DNA from: Ustilaginoidea virens
Taxonomy: Eukaryota > Ascomycota > Sordariomycetes > Hypocreales > Clavicipitaceae
Length of the DNA: 64,000 nt
NCBI RefSeq assembly: GCF_000687475.1
Contig: NC_057317.1
Span: 2,604,001-2,668,000 of the forward strand
Reading direction: 5' to 3'
In this document: piece after piece, positions 31,207 to 42,394 of the stretch
How the letters are laid out: each line of letters opens with the position of its first letter
Position numbering within the stretch: position 1 is the first letter of the stretch
The notes under the pieces: generated by a model
The model's database searches: none
Told to the model about the DNA's origin: nothing
The model's input: the letters and a program-made list of their open reading frames with translations, nothing else
Translations under genes and position numbers: made by a program

Positions 31207-32391
31207 ATGCCCTCGTTCTCGGTAAGCATCCTTATCGACAGTGGGTAGCTTTCAACAAAACCAGCAAACCTCTTGTGATGTTGACCAACACGGCTTCCCA
31301 TTCATTTATCTTCTGTCTGGGTTTTCTGACCTTTTTTGAAATAAATGCAGCGTCTCGTGCGTTTCCTCGCCCGGGATGGTCGAACGTACTATGGTGATGC
31401 CATTCTTCCAAATGGAACCACGGACATTTCTAAATCTAAAAGCGCCCGCATAATCACTGGCAACATATTTGGAAACCATAGTGTCACGGATCAGGTCGCA
31501 GACATAGGCCGTTTACTGCCCCCTCTGGACCCATCCCTGGTCAAGACCGTGAGGTGCCTTGGCTTAAATTACGCTGATCATGCCAAGGAAACAAATTTGC
31601 CTCAGCCGCAATATCCGATTCTCTTCTATAAACCTGCTACATCGCTCTCGGGTCCATCGGATCCTATTCCCGTGCCTCTTGTCGCGCAAGAAGGCTCAGG
31701 ACTTGATTACGAGTGCGAGCTTGTCATTGTAATTGGGAAGAGATGCACGGACATTGAAGAATCAGACGCGCTCGACTGCGTTCTCGGCTTTTCCGTTGGG
31801 AATGATGTGTCGCACCGAGACTGGCAAATGAAATGGGGAGGAAGTCAGTGGTCACATGGCAAAAGCTACGACGGATGGGCTCCCTACGGTCCAGGTATTG
31901 TCACGACCAAAGTTGTCAAAGATCCTCATCGCCTAAAAATTTGGACCAAGATCAATGGAGAGATTCGCCAGGTTAGTGCCCCAACGCCCCGTTGACACTG
32001 GTAGGAGATCATGGCCCACCTACTAAGGTCTATGCTAGAATGGAACCACTGCGGATTTGATATTTGGAGTCGAGAAGACGGTTTCTTTGCTGAGCCGTGG
32101 GGTAACTCTCATGCCCGGCGACATCATTTTCACTGGAACGTGAGTCCCAAGAGCCCAAGACTCTTTTTACGCATTCAACAGGACAATAGAACTCACGAGA
32201 AGGGCAGACCCGCGGGAGTCGGCATGGGTCGCAAACCTCCAGCTTGGCTTCAGGATGGTGACGTCGTTGAAGTGGGACTTGAGCAGATAGGAACTTGGTG
32301 AGTCACGCCTTCCAGAACACGGCAATCTGTCTAATGACAATTTTGTAGCGTAAATAGGATAGCATTCGCGGATAAAAAAGCAAAGCTGTAG
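31207..32391 (+). CDS. FAH-family oxaloacetate tautomerase (FAHD2/Fmp41-like)
   Basis: Fumarylacetoacetate hydrolase-fold enzyme. FAHD2-type members have been reported as oxaloacetate tautomerases that convert the enol form, an inhibitor of succinate dehydrogenase, to the keto form. Model: join(31207..31221, 31351..31971, 32039..32139, 32208..32297, 32349..32391), 289 aa, all phases consistent. Motifs: RCLGLNYADHAKE, the metal-binding acidic residues in LDYECELVIVIGK and VGNDVSHRDWQM, GKSYDGWAPYGP, DPHRLKIWTKINGEIRQ, PGDIIFTGTPAGVGMGRKPP. The RDWQM plus RKPP wording is FAHD2-like rather than FAHD1-like. The first coding exon is a 15-nt MPSFS; the alternative is a start at 31345 (MQRLVRF), equally open in frame. 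Acylpyruvase activity is another possibility. Confidence 0.88.
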
Positions 32392-33579
32392 AGCGTGAAA
32401 TTCAAAGTGCGCTCGAATCTGCTTGCTGGGCATGGAAGGCAAAGCTTCAAGCTTGAGGCTTAACAGTTCCAGTCAGTTATTAGGCAATGCCATTCACACT
32501 GGGGACAATGAGGGCTTGAGTTTTCGAATGGGCTTACTTTTGGACAGCCGGCCATGCACGACGCCGTGCTAAAGCGGCGTCAGCAAGGATAAATAGGCAG
32601 TCTACCTAAAGTTGAAACTGGAGCCCTCACTGGTGAGTTTGGGATAACCAGTGGTCCTTTGTTAACATGACGCCCTTTTAGCAGCTTTTGGTGGCTGAAA
32701 GCAGGCTAGACTTCCGGGGTACTCATTGCACTGACTCGTTTTGCTGGAAATTTTTCTTGATGACTTTTGTGTTCATTCAGAAGAAGAAAAGAAAGAGGAA
32801 GGCTTGTTCGTGAAACAACTGTCTTGCTGACGTTGGGCAGAGCAACCATCAAGTGCCCGCCGTACCATCGCGAACCAATCTGAACTCTGGCGACAGTGCT
32901 CCCTTCCTAGACTTTTAATTCATAAGACAGCTAGAAACAATCACAAGAATACTGATTATTGCCGGTGCCAAGATGAGGGGAGGAAACTGCTCTATTCGTG
33001 CTTCTGCCAACATGCAGCTACCGTTTCTCAGGAATCACTACTCCGAACGTACCTTTGTATCCACGAGTAAACGATATTTTCAATGAACAAAAATGAAAGG
33101 ACGGAGTAAAATCTATAAGACAAAACATGCTACTTAAAGAAAGACACTGAAGGTAAAAAAGGCTTAGGAGGTATGTTTTTATTATACGTACGGAAAGGTA
33201 AATGGGATATGCACCATGCCCACTGCCCAACTGCCCACTGCCCCAGGAACCCAGCCTATCGCGCGGATGTACCGGCAGCAGGAAGGTACTTGTAGACTAA
33301 GTACCTATCTAAGGTAGGTACTAGGTAAGAGGTACATAGGTAACCAGTACGTCGGCGACGCATGTTCTTGGGTACTGGCAACGATGCGACGGCTTGGTTG
33401 GTCGGGCCTGCCTATTTCATCAACAAAACTCATTTCATCCAACGACTTTCATGATTTCCACTCTCGCGTGAAACTTCGCCAAACATATCTCTTTTACCAG
33501 CACCGACCTCTTGAGCAGTATTGCATTTTCGGCTGAGCTCTCCATCCAGTCATTCGTAATCCAATTGGGAACCAACGCC
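32392..33579. other. intergenic between FAHD2-type gene and DUS4
   Basis: 1.19 kb of moderately A+T-rich sequence with a GGTACC cluster at 33.29-33.35 kb. No coding signal was recognised; it presumably holds the DUS4 promoter. Confidence 0.5.
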
Positions 33580-35248
33580 ATGGCGGTCAAGGAGGACAGT
33601 CCGCTTTCGCCAATGCCTCAGTGAGTCTCATCTGGCTATGCTTCCTCGCCCAGGCACAAGTAAAGGAATAAAGTAATACAAAGTCGCAATGAAGCAACTG
33701 AGAATGAAGAAGCCCCCTCAAAATATTTGAGAATTGTCGGAAGCAAAACAAGTTTCTGTACGCGTGCGCGCCCATGGTGCGATACAGCAAGGTACGTAAA
33801 TGTAGGATTTTGATCTCAAAAGTGAAACGAACCAGGCGGAGGGAAGGGAGACTGACAGACGAGGAAAACATGAAATTCTGTCAATTAGCTGGCATTTCGG
33901 CAAACTGTTCATCACTACGGCGCAGATCTATGCTGGACACCCATGATTCTGGCCAAAGAATTCAACCGGAATGAGTTTGCCCGTGATAGCGGTATGTATA
34001 CCTTGTGCCGACCTTTCCCCCATTGGTTTCGGTTTCGGTTTCGGTTTAGGTTCCTTGTTTTTAATGCCGTGGAGACGACTGAATAAGGGGCTATCAAGAA
34101 GAAAAGTAAAACAAGAGACGACTCTGACAATTGGCATCTCATACGTCTTTGGCCTGCAGATCTCACTGTATCAACCAGGCATCCTCAGCCACCTACTATA
34201 GTTCAGTTCGGAGCCAACGTTCCCCTCGAGCTAGCGCGCGCCTCTTCCCTGGCAGCACCGTTTGTCGCAGGCGTTGATCTCAATTGCGGGTGTCCGCAGT
34301 CTTGGGCGTGCGCGGAGACGCTCGGCGCTGCACTCATGGACAAGAGAGAGCTGGTGCGCGACATGATTACCGAGACGAGAGAGCGCCTGCGACGGGACGG
34401 ATGGCGTGTCCGCCTCGAAGAGGACATGGAGAGTCCTAAAGGAAGAAGTCTCAGTGTCAAAATCCGCGTACATGATGACCTGAGGTGAGAAGCATGGAAT
34501 CCGACTGTTCTGTACCCAGGAACACATCAAGATTCCAACTTGACAACGAGAGCAACAGGGGCCGACGCGCTGAAAACGAGGACATAGGAAAACAATAGAC
34601 TATCTCGATACAGTCATCGGACATGCGCAGAACAGAAACGTCGACTGGATCACCATCCATCCCCGAACACGGTACACACCCTCCACCACCCCCATCTTCA
34701 AAGAATCTCTTGAGATCTTGCTAGAAAAGTACTCGGCAACTCTACCGATCCTTCTGTCCGGGGATATTTTCGACCTGTCTACTCTACCTATTCGAAACGC
34801 CAGATCTCCCCGTGTCGACGTGTCCACCCTGACCATCAGAGACGACGATGAATCCTCGCCGCTTGCTTCCCAGACCAACAAGGCCTCTGAGACTCCACTG
34901 GCGCCCACACCACCCACGCCTAGCACAACCCACCTTTCGGGATTCATGTCTGCGCGAGGGCTCCTCGCTAACCCAGCCCTGTACGCTGGCTACCGTTCGT
35001 GTCCATGGGAGGCGGTCGAGACGCTCATGTGCAGAATGGCAAAAGCGCCACTCCCATATAAGCTTGCTCTCCATCATATACAAGAAATGACAGCTCCCGG
35101 CATGGGACCCGACAAGACAGCTTTGCTGTCCAAGAAGGAGAGGGCTGAACTCAACGCTCTAGGCAATATGGCTGAACTGGTGGATTTTTTGGATCGCAAG
35201 GTGGAAGAACATACTGGTAGAATAGGTGGTATGAGGAGAGACCTGTGA
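33580..35248 (+). CDS. DUS4: tRNA-dihydrouridine(20a/20b) synthase, Dus4-type
   Basis: FMN enzyme reducing uridine to dihydrouridine in the D-loop of tRNA. Model: join(33580..33620, 33713..33791, 33889..33991, 34160..34484, 34588..35248), 402 aa. Motifs by exon: FLYACAPMVRYSK (exon 2), LAFRQTVHHYGADLCWTPMI then AKEFNRNEFARDS (exon 3), IVQFGANVP and DLNCGCPQSWA with catalytic Cys119 (exon 4), and DWITIHPRTR, LLSGDIFD, FMSARGLLANPALY (exon 5). These are in Dus order and the Dus4 wording. The exon 2 acceptor is a tandem AAG-AAG (exon starts 33710 or 33713), giving MPQSPLKIF or MPHPLKIF. Residues about 250-290 hold a Ser/Thr/Pro-rich insertion (rough position). Intron 3 carries a GGTTTC repeat. 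Convergent with SEC10, 208 bp apart. Confidence 0.9.
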
Positions 35249-35456
35249 TTGAGAGGCAAGACAAGAACGGATTCAGACGAAAATCACGCCAAACAGAGAG
35301 GATATGAGCCGGTTTGATTTGACAAGGACTTTCACTCACACCGGGGCTGGGACTGAGACTGAAAGGAATCCAAGGCCGATGACAGCGATTGCGTGGTCCT
35401 TGTGGAACCCATCAGTCTCGGGGACGAAGATCGGAGGGTTCCAAACGCGGCTTCCC

Positions 35457-38169
35457 TTAGAGACCTGCTAGTATGCTCTGTATCCCTGCAGAACCCGCAT
35501 CATCCCTCTTTTGCACGAACGCTCTGAAGTCACCCTTACATAGCTTGCTCCTCCCACCAGTCTGTCCGGACGCCAACATCCTCGCCTTTTCTCTCAACGC
35601 CTCGGGGCCAACAATAAACAGAGACCCGATCTCGGTAAGAAGTTCGACCATGACTGACACGTCCTTGGCCAGTGGCCAGTCCCGCATCACAGAGACATAT
35701 TTGGCAATATCCTGCGTGACCATGAGACCGCCTGTTGCACTGACTTGGAACTTCTTGAAGTGATCAAACAGAAGCTCGTGGATGGAGAGGGAGAGCTCGC
35801 CAAAGAACTTTTCGGCATTCAGGCCGTCTATGGCCCGGCCCGCTTCTTGGGACGCCCTCACGAGGAACTTGCAGATATTGAGGCATGTGCAAGTCTGTAG
35901 GGATTCCAACTCGACCCCTCTGGGGCGAAAGTCTTGCTTCTTCTGACCGCTCAGCGACTTGGAGACCCAGTTGGCCATGACGTCGATGGCGATGTTCATG
36001 ACTGCGTTGGTCTTCTTCTCGATGGCATCAATGGCCCCGTTCCTCTGGGCTTCCATGCTTTTCCTCACCGTGGTGTTTGACTCGGCCAGCCGTACGAGCA
36101 CGACAGTAATGAAGCGGTCCATGATGGCAGAGATGGTCACGGCCGGGCGGATGATGAGGAGAAAGCTCATGTCCGGCTCCGCCTTTGAGTTATCCGCCAT
36201 GGTGGCCTCGTTATGGGCGGCATCCAGAGCCGTCTGGACGTAGACTTGCCCCATGTTCGTGAGCAGCAGCTGAAGCAGCACGCTGACGTCTTTGGGCGTC
36301 TCGGCTTGCGACCCCAGCTCCAATGTGCGCTGAACGCTCTCCGCCAGCCACTTGAGCATGCGCTTGGCGTACGTTACGCTCAGCCCTCCATCCTCCTCCG
36401 ACACCTCAATGTCGTTCTTGTTCTCCTTATCCTTGATGCCTGCGACTCGCAACATCATCCTCTTTTGCGTGGGCGTAAGATCCGACGACTCCAGCCGTTC
36501 TAGGTAGGCGTCCTTTGCAGAGGCGAGAAACTGTGTGCCTTGCTGAGCCAGAGAAGCCATGAACCCTTGCGGCACCTTCTTCTTCCGAGAGTGGTACATG
36601 GTGAATTTGAACAGGAGCGAGCTGTACATCTCGTCGAGGCTCTTGCGCTCTCGCTCTATGTAGGAGCTGCCGACCAGGTAGGGAACAAAAAGCTCGTCCA
36701 TCTGCTGGTCCAGCGTCTGCGAAATGTGTCCCGAGCATGGATCGGGATGTTCGGTAAGGCCGTGCGTCTTGAGGTCTTCCACCAAGGAGCTGATGTAGCT
36801 CCTGGAAGAATGCAGCGATCTCAAAAAGGCCAGCGTGGATACGGTCTGGGCTTTGTCGAGGACCTTTTCCAGCCGCTGCTGAATGGATTGCTGAAACACT
36901 CGTTGGACGAACTTTATGAGGACCGTCTCGTAATAAGGGAATGCTCGTTTGATGATGAATGACTCTTCCTGCATGACAATCTTGACTTCATCTACCAAGG
37001 ACTGAAGCCCGGGATCGACGCCGGGAGGATCCGAGTCCGGGTCCGCCAATATCTCCCACGTCTCGTTATCGGCGATTGCTTCGTCGTTGAGCTGATCTCG
37101 ATCGATGAAGAACTGGTGCTGGTTGACGAAGATGGCAATAACGCTGGAGCCACCGTTGAAATCATACAGCACCTTGGAGCATTCCATCATGTCGTCGAAA
37201 TTCTGCAGCCTGTAGCTGTTGTTGAACTGCTCTAGCAGGTCCTGTTCCAGAGACTCGCAGAACTTCTCCAGTATCTCTCGCGTGTTGTGCGGCTTGGCGC
37301 TGCCGCCATTCTGCCCGCCCGGCGTGACGCTGTTGCGCGCATCGTTGGCATGACCCCAGGAAGCGGGATCGAGCTGCTGGCTCATCCTCATCAGCTGACG
37401 CGCAATGACTGCGCATCTGATCTTGTTCTCGGCACCACCCTGGAGCCGAATGTCCTCCAGAAAGGACAAGACGCCCGCTTCTTTGAGCTCCGTCCAGCAC
37501 TGGATCAGAAAGATGGCGTCCTGCGCCCGTCGCCGCTTTCGGTCCAGCTCCTCTAGTTTCTCTCCGATCTGAACGGCGACGCTGCCGCCACCGTCTGCCC
37601 GGCCAGTCGTTTCGGCAGCATTCGATGCATTGCTCTGGCCCAGCGATCCGTCAAGCGCTTCAAACGACGTCATGGTCTGATCAAGCTTGCGACCGAGCCG
37701 GTCCAAGGTCTGGTCATGCTGGATTTCGGCGCGGCGAACCTGCGACAATAGCTCGGATTCCTTCTCCTGCAATTCGTCTCCGAGCAGCGCCAATTGCGAG
37801 AGCGCATCTGATGGGAGATTTGAAGCAACTGTTAGCATCATCCCACTACAAGCCGACAACTTGAAAAGCGCGGGCAGAGGAAGAGGACAGAAGTAATATA
37901 TATATATATACAAAGAAAGAAAGAAAGAAAGAAAGAAAGAAGGAAGGAAAGAAAAGAGAAAAAGCCGCACTTTCAAACGTCCGGATCAGCGGCTTGGGGT
38001 CAAACGCAGCTGGCGAAGGTCCTGAGCGTCGTTTGGCAGGGATGGCACTATCGGCTAGGCTGTCGATGAAGTCGCGGACAATAAAGTCTTTGCTGGAAAA
38101 GTTATCCAGGGTGAAGCTCGGTCCTTTGGGGTAGAGGCTCTTGGACAGGCCTGCACTATTCCGCTCCAT
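35457..38169 (-). CDS. SEC10: exocyst complex component Sec10
   Basis: Subunit of the exocyst, which tethers secretory vesicles at the plasma membrane, at hyphal tips in filamentous fungi. Model: complement(join(35457..37807, 37971..38169)), 849 aa, one phase-1 intron of 163 nt. Exon 1: SLYPKGPSFTLDNFSSKDFI then VRDFIDSLADSA and DPKPLIRTFE. Exon 2: coiled coil LLGDELQEKESELLSQVRRA, EELDRKRRRAQDAIFLIQCW, the Sec10-typical LYDFNGGSSVIAIFVNQHQF, and a long helical C-terminus ending in FVQKRDDAGSAGIQSILAGL. Length and order match fungal Sec10. The intron contains (AT)7 and (GAAA)n arrays; the reading frame happens to stay open through it, so a wrong start at 37976 with a Phe/Ser-rich leader is a trap. 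Confidence 0.9.
37897..37951. repeat. (AT)n and (GAAA)n arrays in SEC10 intron
   Basis: TATATATATATATA is followed by GAAA tetramers, then GGAA-type variants, all inside the single intron. Confidence 0.9.
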
Positions 38170-38972
38170 TGTTGCAGAGGGAGGCGATGACCGGACGGGC
38201 CTGTCTCGTCACTACATGTGTTGCCGCCGAGTCGAAAACGGCAGCCTCTCGCGTCCAGGTTCGGCTGCCGCTGAATGGGCTGCGCATGGGGGGGAAGGGA
38301 GCCGCAGATGCCGTGAGGTGATAGCGTCGCTTCTCCGAGAACTCCGAGGTTTGCCAGCCCACCGGCTTCGCAAGACGCGAGTTTGCAGCTCAACCGGAGG
38401 TTCTCAAGAATGGCCGACTGCGCTGCAGGTGGCATCCTGGGATACTTCAGTAGGATCTGGTACGTACTCTGAAAATAAAGGGCGCCGCCGATGGGGGGGG
38501 GGGTCTTCAGCCTCCTGGATTCGTCACTGCGCCACACCTGCCAATGGCCAATGCTTTATGGCATATGCTGGCAGCTGGCAGCTGGCAGCTGCCTTGGCTT
38601 GCTCACATGCTGATTTCATGGCTGGAAGCACCTTTGCACCTCTATTGCAGCAACCCCCAAGTCCGTCCACGCCGTTCGCTTTCGCCTTCATCCCATCCTT
38701 GCGGCTTGTATTGTATGTAGCCTGTCTGTCCCTTCAACCGACACCCAAGGTTGATTTCTCCCTGTCTTTCCCGTACTCTTTCTTGTCCATCACTACTTTT
38801 CTTCTTGCTTTCATAGGCCGAAGAGGCGACAGCAGCAGCATCTCCACACTCGTTTTCCGAGCATCGAGCATCTGCTTTCATTTGCACCGGTCCGGCAGTT
38901 ACCATCCAGCATCGCTCTCTGCCTACCGCTCTCTGGCTACCGCTCTCTGCCTACCGCTCTCCGACCTCTGAT
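38170..38972. promoter_or_regulatory. shared divergent upstream region of SEC10 and NUS1
   Basis: 803 bp between start codons. It holds a G10 run near 38.5 kb, a GGCAGCTGGCAGCTG direct repeat near 38.57 kb and three copies of a CTACCGCTCTCTG-type unit at about 38923-38963 just before the NUS1 start. The 276-codon open frame here looks non-coding. Confidence 0.45.
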
Positions 38973-40151
38973 ATGCCAATCTCTGCCCGCGATCGCGCGG
39001 CCTATCGCGCCGACGATGCGTTGGACCATAAATTCTTGACCGACAAAGATAGGGATAGAATCCTTCACGTGAGCAACCCGGCAGCACTGCCTCTGCCTTG
39101 ACAGAAGCTCCCGCAGAGCTCCCACAGAGCTCCCACAGAGCTCCCAGAGAGCTTCCCACTCTCCAACGTATAATCCTGCTAACGCAGGGGCACTAGGCAC
39201 ATCTGCCCAATCCAAACGAAATTCCGACGGTTGCCGCCTCCAAGAGCCAGTCACAGCGCCGATCTAGGCTTGGAGTGCGCCGATTCCTGAAAAACCAGCT
39301 TTACGCGCTGGTGTTTGCCATTCTGCATGGTCTATTCTCCCTCTACATTCGCGTGCGCCAGGCCATTCACGTAGTCAGCTATCAAATATCCTCCGTCCTG
39401 TACTATCACCACGGTACCCCCGAGTACATTCGACGCGACGTGGTGGGACTGGGCCGGAAGCCGAATCATCTCAGCGTCATCCTCAAGGCCGAGGAGAACC
39501 AACGCCCAAAGGCAGATCTCGACCGCCTAATCGAGGAGACGGCAGAATTGGCCGCCTGGTGTGCTAGCGGGGAGATCCCCATGCTCTCGGTATATGAAAA
39601 GACAGGTGTGCATCCCGCTTCTCCCTCTTCAAGGTCCTTGTTTCGCTTTTGTCAAGCTAAAGACGTGATCAGGTCTCCTGAAGAAGCACATGCCGCGAGT
39701 TTATGAGGCCGTCATGCAAAAATTCACCTTCTACTTTGCTGGCCAACACCCTAGCCTCTCCCTCTCGTCTCCTCATAAGGATGCCTACTCGTCGCCAGCT
39801 CTCCCCGGCGGCAAGCACGGCCATTTGAAACTGCACCTCATTTCTGCGCAGGATGGCCGAGAATCCATCGTCGATCTGACTAGGACACTGGCGGAAATGT
39901 CGCAGAGAGGAAAGATTTCTCCGCGAGACATCTCCATGGAACTGATTGATGCAGAGCTTTCCGAGGGAATCATGCCTGAGCCAGATCTTCTGGTTCTGTT
40001 CAGCCCCAACGTTGAGTTGTCTGGCTATCCTCCTTGGCAGATTCGCCTGACAGAAATATTTTGCCTCCAAGACAACGAAGGATTCGGCTACCAGGTGTTC
40101 TTGAAGGCTCTTCGGAAATACTCCAAAGCCCAAATGCGTCACGGCAGGTGA
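38973..40151 (+). CDS. NUS1: Nus1/NgBR-type subunit of dehydrodolichyl diphosphate synthase
   Basis: Non-catalytic partner of the cis-prenyltransferase that makes dolichol at the ER, required for N-glycosylation. Model: join(38973..39068, 39197..39605, 39673..40151), 327 aa. Exon 2 starts at AHLPNPNEIP after a CTAAC branch point just 13 nt from the acceptor; an earlier AG would hit a TAG stop, so this acceptor is forced. A hydrophobic helix LYALVFAILHGLFSLYIRV (about 66-85) is the membrane anchor. The cis-PTase-like domain has KPNHLSVIL, LIEETAELAAWCASGEI, YEKTGLLKK, DLLVLFSPNVELSGYPPWQI and RLTEIF. The C-terminus MRHGR fits the RxG motif that Nus1/NgBR contributes to the active site. ALG12, another dolichol-pathway gene, lies 28 kb away. 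Confidence 0.9.
39111..39153. repeat. 11-bp tandem repeat in NUS1 intron 1
   Basis: About four copies of CCCACAGAGCT with small changes. Each copy contains AG dinucleotides upstream of the real acceptor. Confidence 0.85.
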
Positions 40152-40310
40152 AGAGGCCCCCGTGTAGGGTATTTTTTTTTTTTTCCCTTTTTTGGTCTGT
40201 GACTGGGTCTTGACATCTGATTGCGCATCCATATCTCGACATGAGTTGGTACGGCATTCAAGTTTGTCGCCTGCTTGCCTCATTAATTTCTGACATGGCG
40301 GTGCTATAGT

Positions 40311-41484
40311 TTAGTAGAAGCGCGACGTGAAACTGACGTCACGGTTTTCAGTCAACTTATTGTTGCCCCAGGGCAACATTTGGCGGCTCTCTCTATCCCA
40401 TCGAAACACTGGTCCAGTGCCAACATTGTAATTGTAGTAGTTTTCAGTGCCGCCTTTGACCATGGCTCGCCGAAATGTGATGTTGATGCGCCCACCATCG
40501 TCCTGATTCTTACCGGTGCGTTTCGGAATGGAATGCAGCCAGTTAGACTGGGTCTTCCCCCTCATTAATACCATGTCGCCGTTACCGAGGGCCAGCTTTA
40601 ATGGCTTGGCGCCCTTTTCTGCTTCAGCTTGCTGGCCAGGTGGAAAGGGTTTATGCTTCATGAGAAAGTCCCTCCGGGCGCCCAGAGAGAACGATGCAAT
40701 GGCGGGATCTGGGCCGAGAAACCTCTCATCATCGCTATGAAAAGAGATGCTGTCGGCTCCAGAGGCATAATAGTTGACGAGGCAAAAGTTGAATTTGCAG
40801 CCGGTTGCTGCTTCAGTGGACTTTCTGAGGTCATCGAGGCATCTCGGTATTGGCCGAGGAGGGTATCGGTCATAGCGCTTGTCATTCGCCTTGATACAGG
40901 ACGTCTTGTCTATAATGATGCCCATGTGGTCAAAGAACGAAGTGTCATCAACGCCAAATACAGTTGTCCATCTATCGTGCAGGTTGAGCGATCAGTTTTG
41001 GCGGATCATAATGCACGCAGCACGGCGCAAGGATGAGAAGATGGGTGCGAGCACGATGGAAAAACGAGACGTCTTGTACCTAGGAGTCTTGATGTGTGTC
41101 TGCGTTCCCCCGCGTTGAATGTCGTATTCAACCCTGTAGAAGGGTAGCTCGAGACGCAAAAACTCAAAAAGTTCTTTTGCCACGTCTTGGGGTATATACG
41201 GGTCAAAGTACAGCAGGTCGAGTTTCGAGCCATCACTGATTTCTTTGCCCGGTCTTGCTGGAGGAGACAAGAGCTCTCTGGAAACAGAGGAGGGCAAATT
41301 GGAGATTGGATGAGGATACGATACATGTTCAGATTTCCCGGACTGTCAAGATGATCAGCAGGAGACCCAAACTGGGAGAGAAGAAAAGCGCCGTGCTCAC
41401 TTCTTCACTGATGATTTGTTCTCCGGTCCGCTTTTTCTTTGGAAGCGAAGTGAAGAAGGCATCCAGGGTGCGTTTTGGCGGCAT
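40311..41484 (-). CDS. AlkB-family 2-oxoglutarate/Fe(II) dioxygenase (ALKBH2/3-like)
   Basis: Oxidative demethylase of N-alkylated bases such as 1-methyladenine and 3-methylcytosine in DNA or RNA. Model: complement(join(40311..40971, 41080..41273, 41401..41484)), 312 aa. Exon 1 encodes MPPKRTLDAFFTSLPKKKR, a basic leader with a PIP-box-like QxxL/FF region (TLDAFFTSL resembles a PCNA-binding peptide) and NLS. Exon 2: LDLLYFDPYIP, FLRLELPFYRVEY, then TQTHIKTPR. Exon 3: WTTVFGVDDTSFF, NYYASGADSISFHSDDERFL with iron ligands His171 and Asp173, NWLHSIPK with His239, and the 2-oxoglutarate Arg region RINITFRR. Splice phases match; the exon 2 acceptor GAGAG at 41274 is the least certain junction. Divergent from TRM5. 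Confidence 0.88.
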
Positions 41485-42066
41485 TGTAGATTCTGGTGGA
41501 TCAGAGCTTCCGATATGCAAATGTGCAGAGAAGATCCAGTCATCATCCTGGCTGCGTACGGGTGAAGTCTCGAAGATGGCAACCAAATCGGTGACATCAT
41601 CAAGCCGACATAGGTGATTGGACAGCCTTGTGGTGGCCTGGGTGCCTGGTAGAGCCTGCTCGTTGCATCCAATCGTTATAGCCAATGATAAATTTGTTGT
41701 CGGCTTGTGGTTTTTCTTTCCACCTCCGTCAGCCTTGCCCCACACAATATGCTGTTCGACGAGGAAGTTGGGATTTGCTTTGTGCTCGCTCCCATCTCTA
41801 CCTGATTTACATGAGAATAAGGGCGAGGGATTCCACATGTGCCGCGTCAAAGAGAAGGCTTAGATTGTGGTGACAATGGAGGTCAGCACCCCAGCCTTGA
41901 TCCTGTCTTTCTTTCGTAGTGAGCCAGGGAACAGACGAATACTCTATTTCCTTCTGCCATCGGCTTCCTTGGCTTGAACGACGATGCACAACCCTCCTGC
42001 TTTTCTTACGCTTCTTCCAAGTCTTGCCTAATACTCAGTCTCTAGGGCAAAATACCTGCGTCGGAA
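41485..42066. promoter_or_regulatory. shared divergent promoter of AlkB-type gene and TRM5
   Basis: 582 bp between start codons. Minus-strand frames run through it, but above the ATG at 41484 they show no conserved residues. A bidirectional promoter is inferred from position. Confidence 0.5.
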
Positions 42067-42335
42067 ATGAATCTCTTTCGTGCCCCTGCTGCCGCGAGGG
42101 CTCTCAAGACGCTCGACAAGACCTTGTTCTCCAGAACGCTGCCTACGACAGCTGCCTGTGTTCGAGAGAACAGGCTTATTTCTAAATACAGGAAACAGCT
42201 CGAAAATTCAAACGAGGTTTTTCTGCTAGAGAAATTTGACCCAATCGCTGCAAATCCAGATTCTGCGCTGGCGTCTCAAGGGAAGAAGTGCATCATCCTG
42301 AAGCCAGAACTGAAAGCGTCAGGTATGCCTCCGTC

Positions 42336-42394
<59 letters not shown>

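Noticed and set aside
38141..38971. 276-codon plus frame between SEC10 and NUS1
   Set aside because: Overlaps the SEC10 start and promoter region; no conserved sequence; frame of NUS1 begins separately at 38973.
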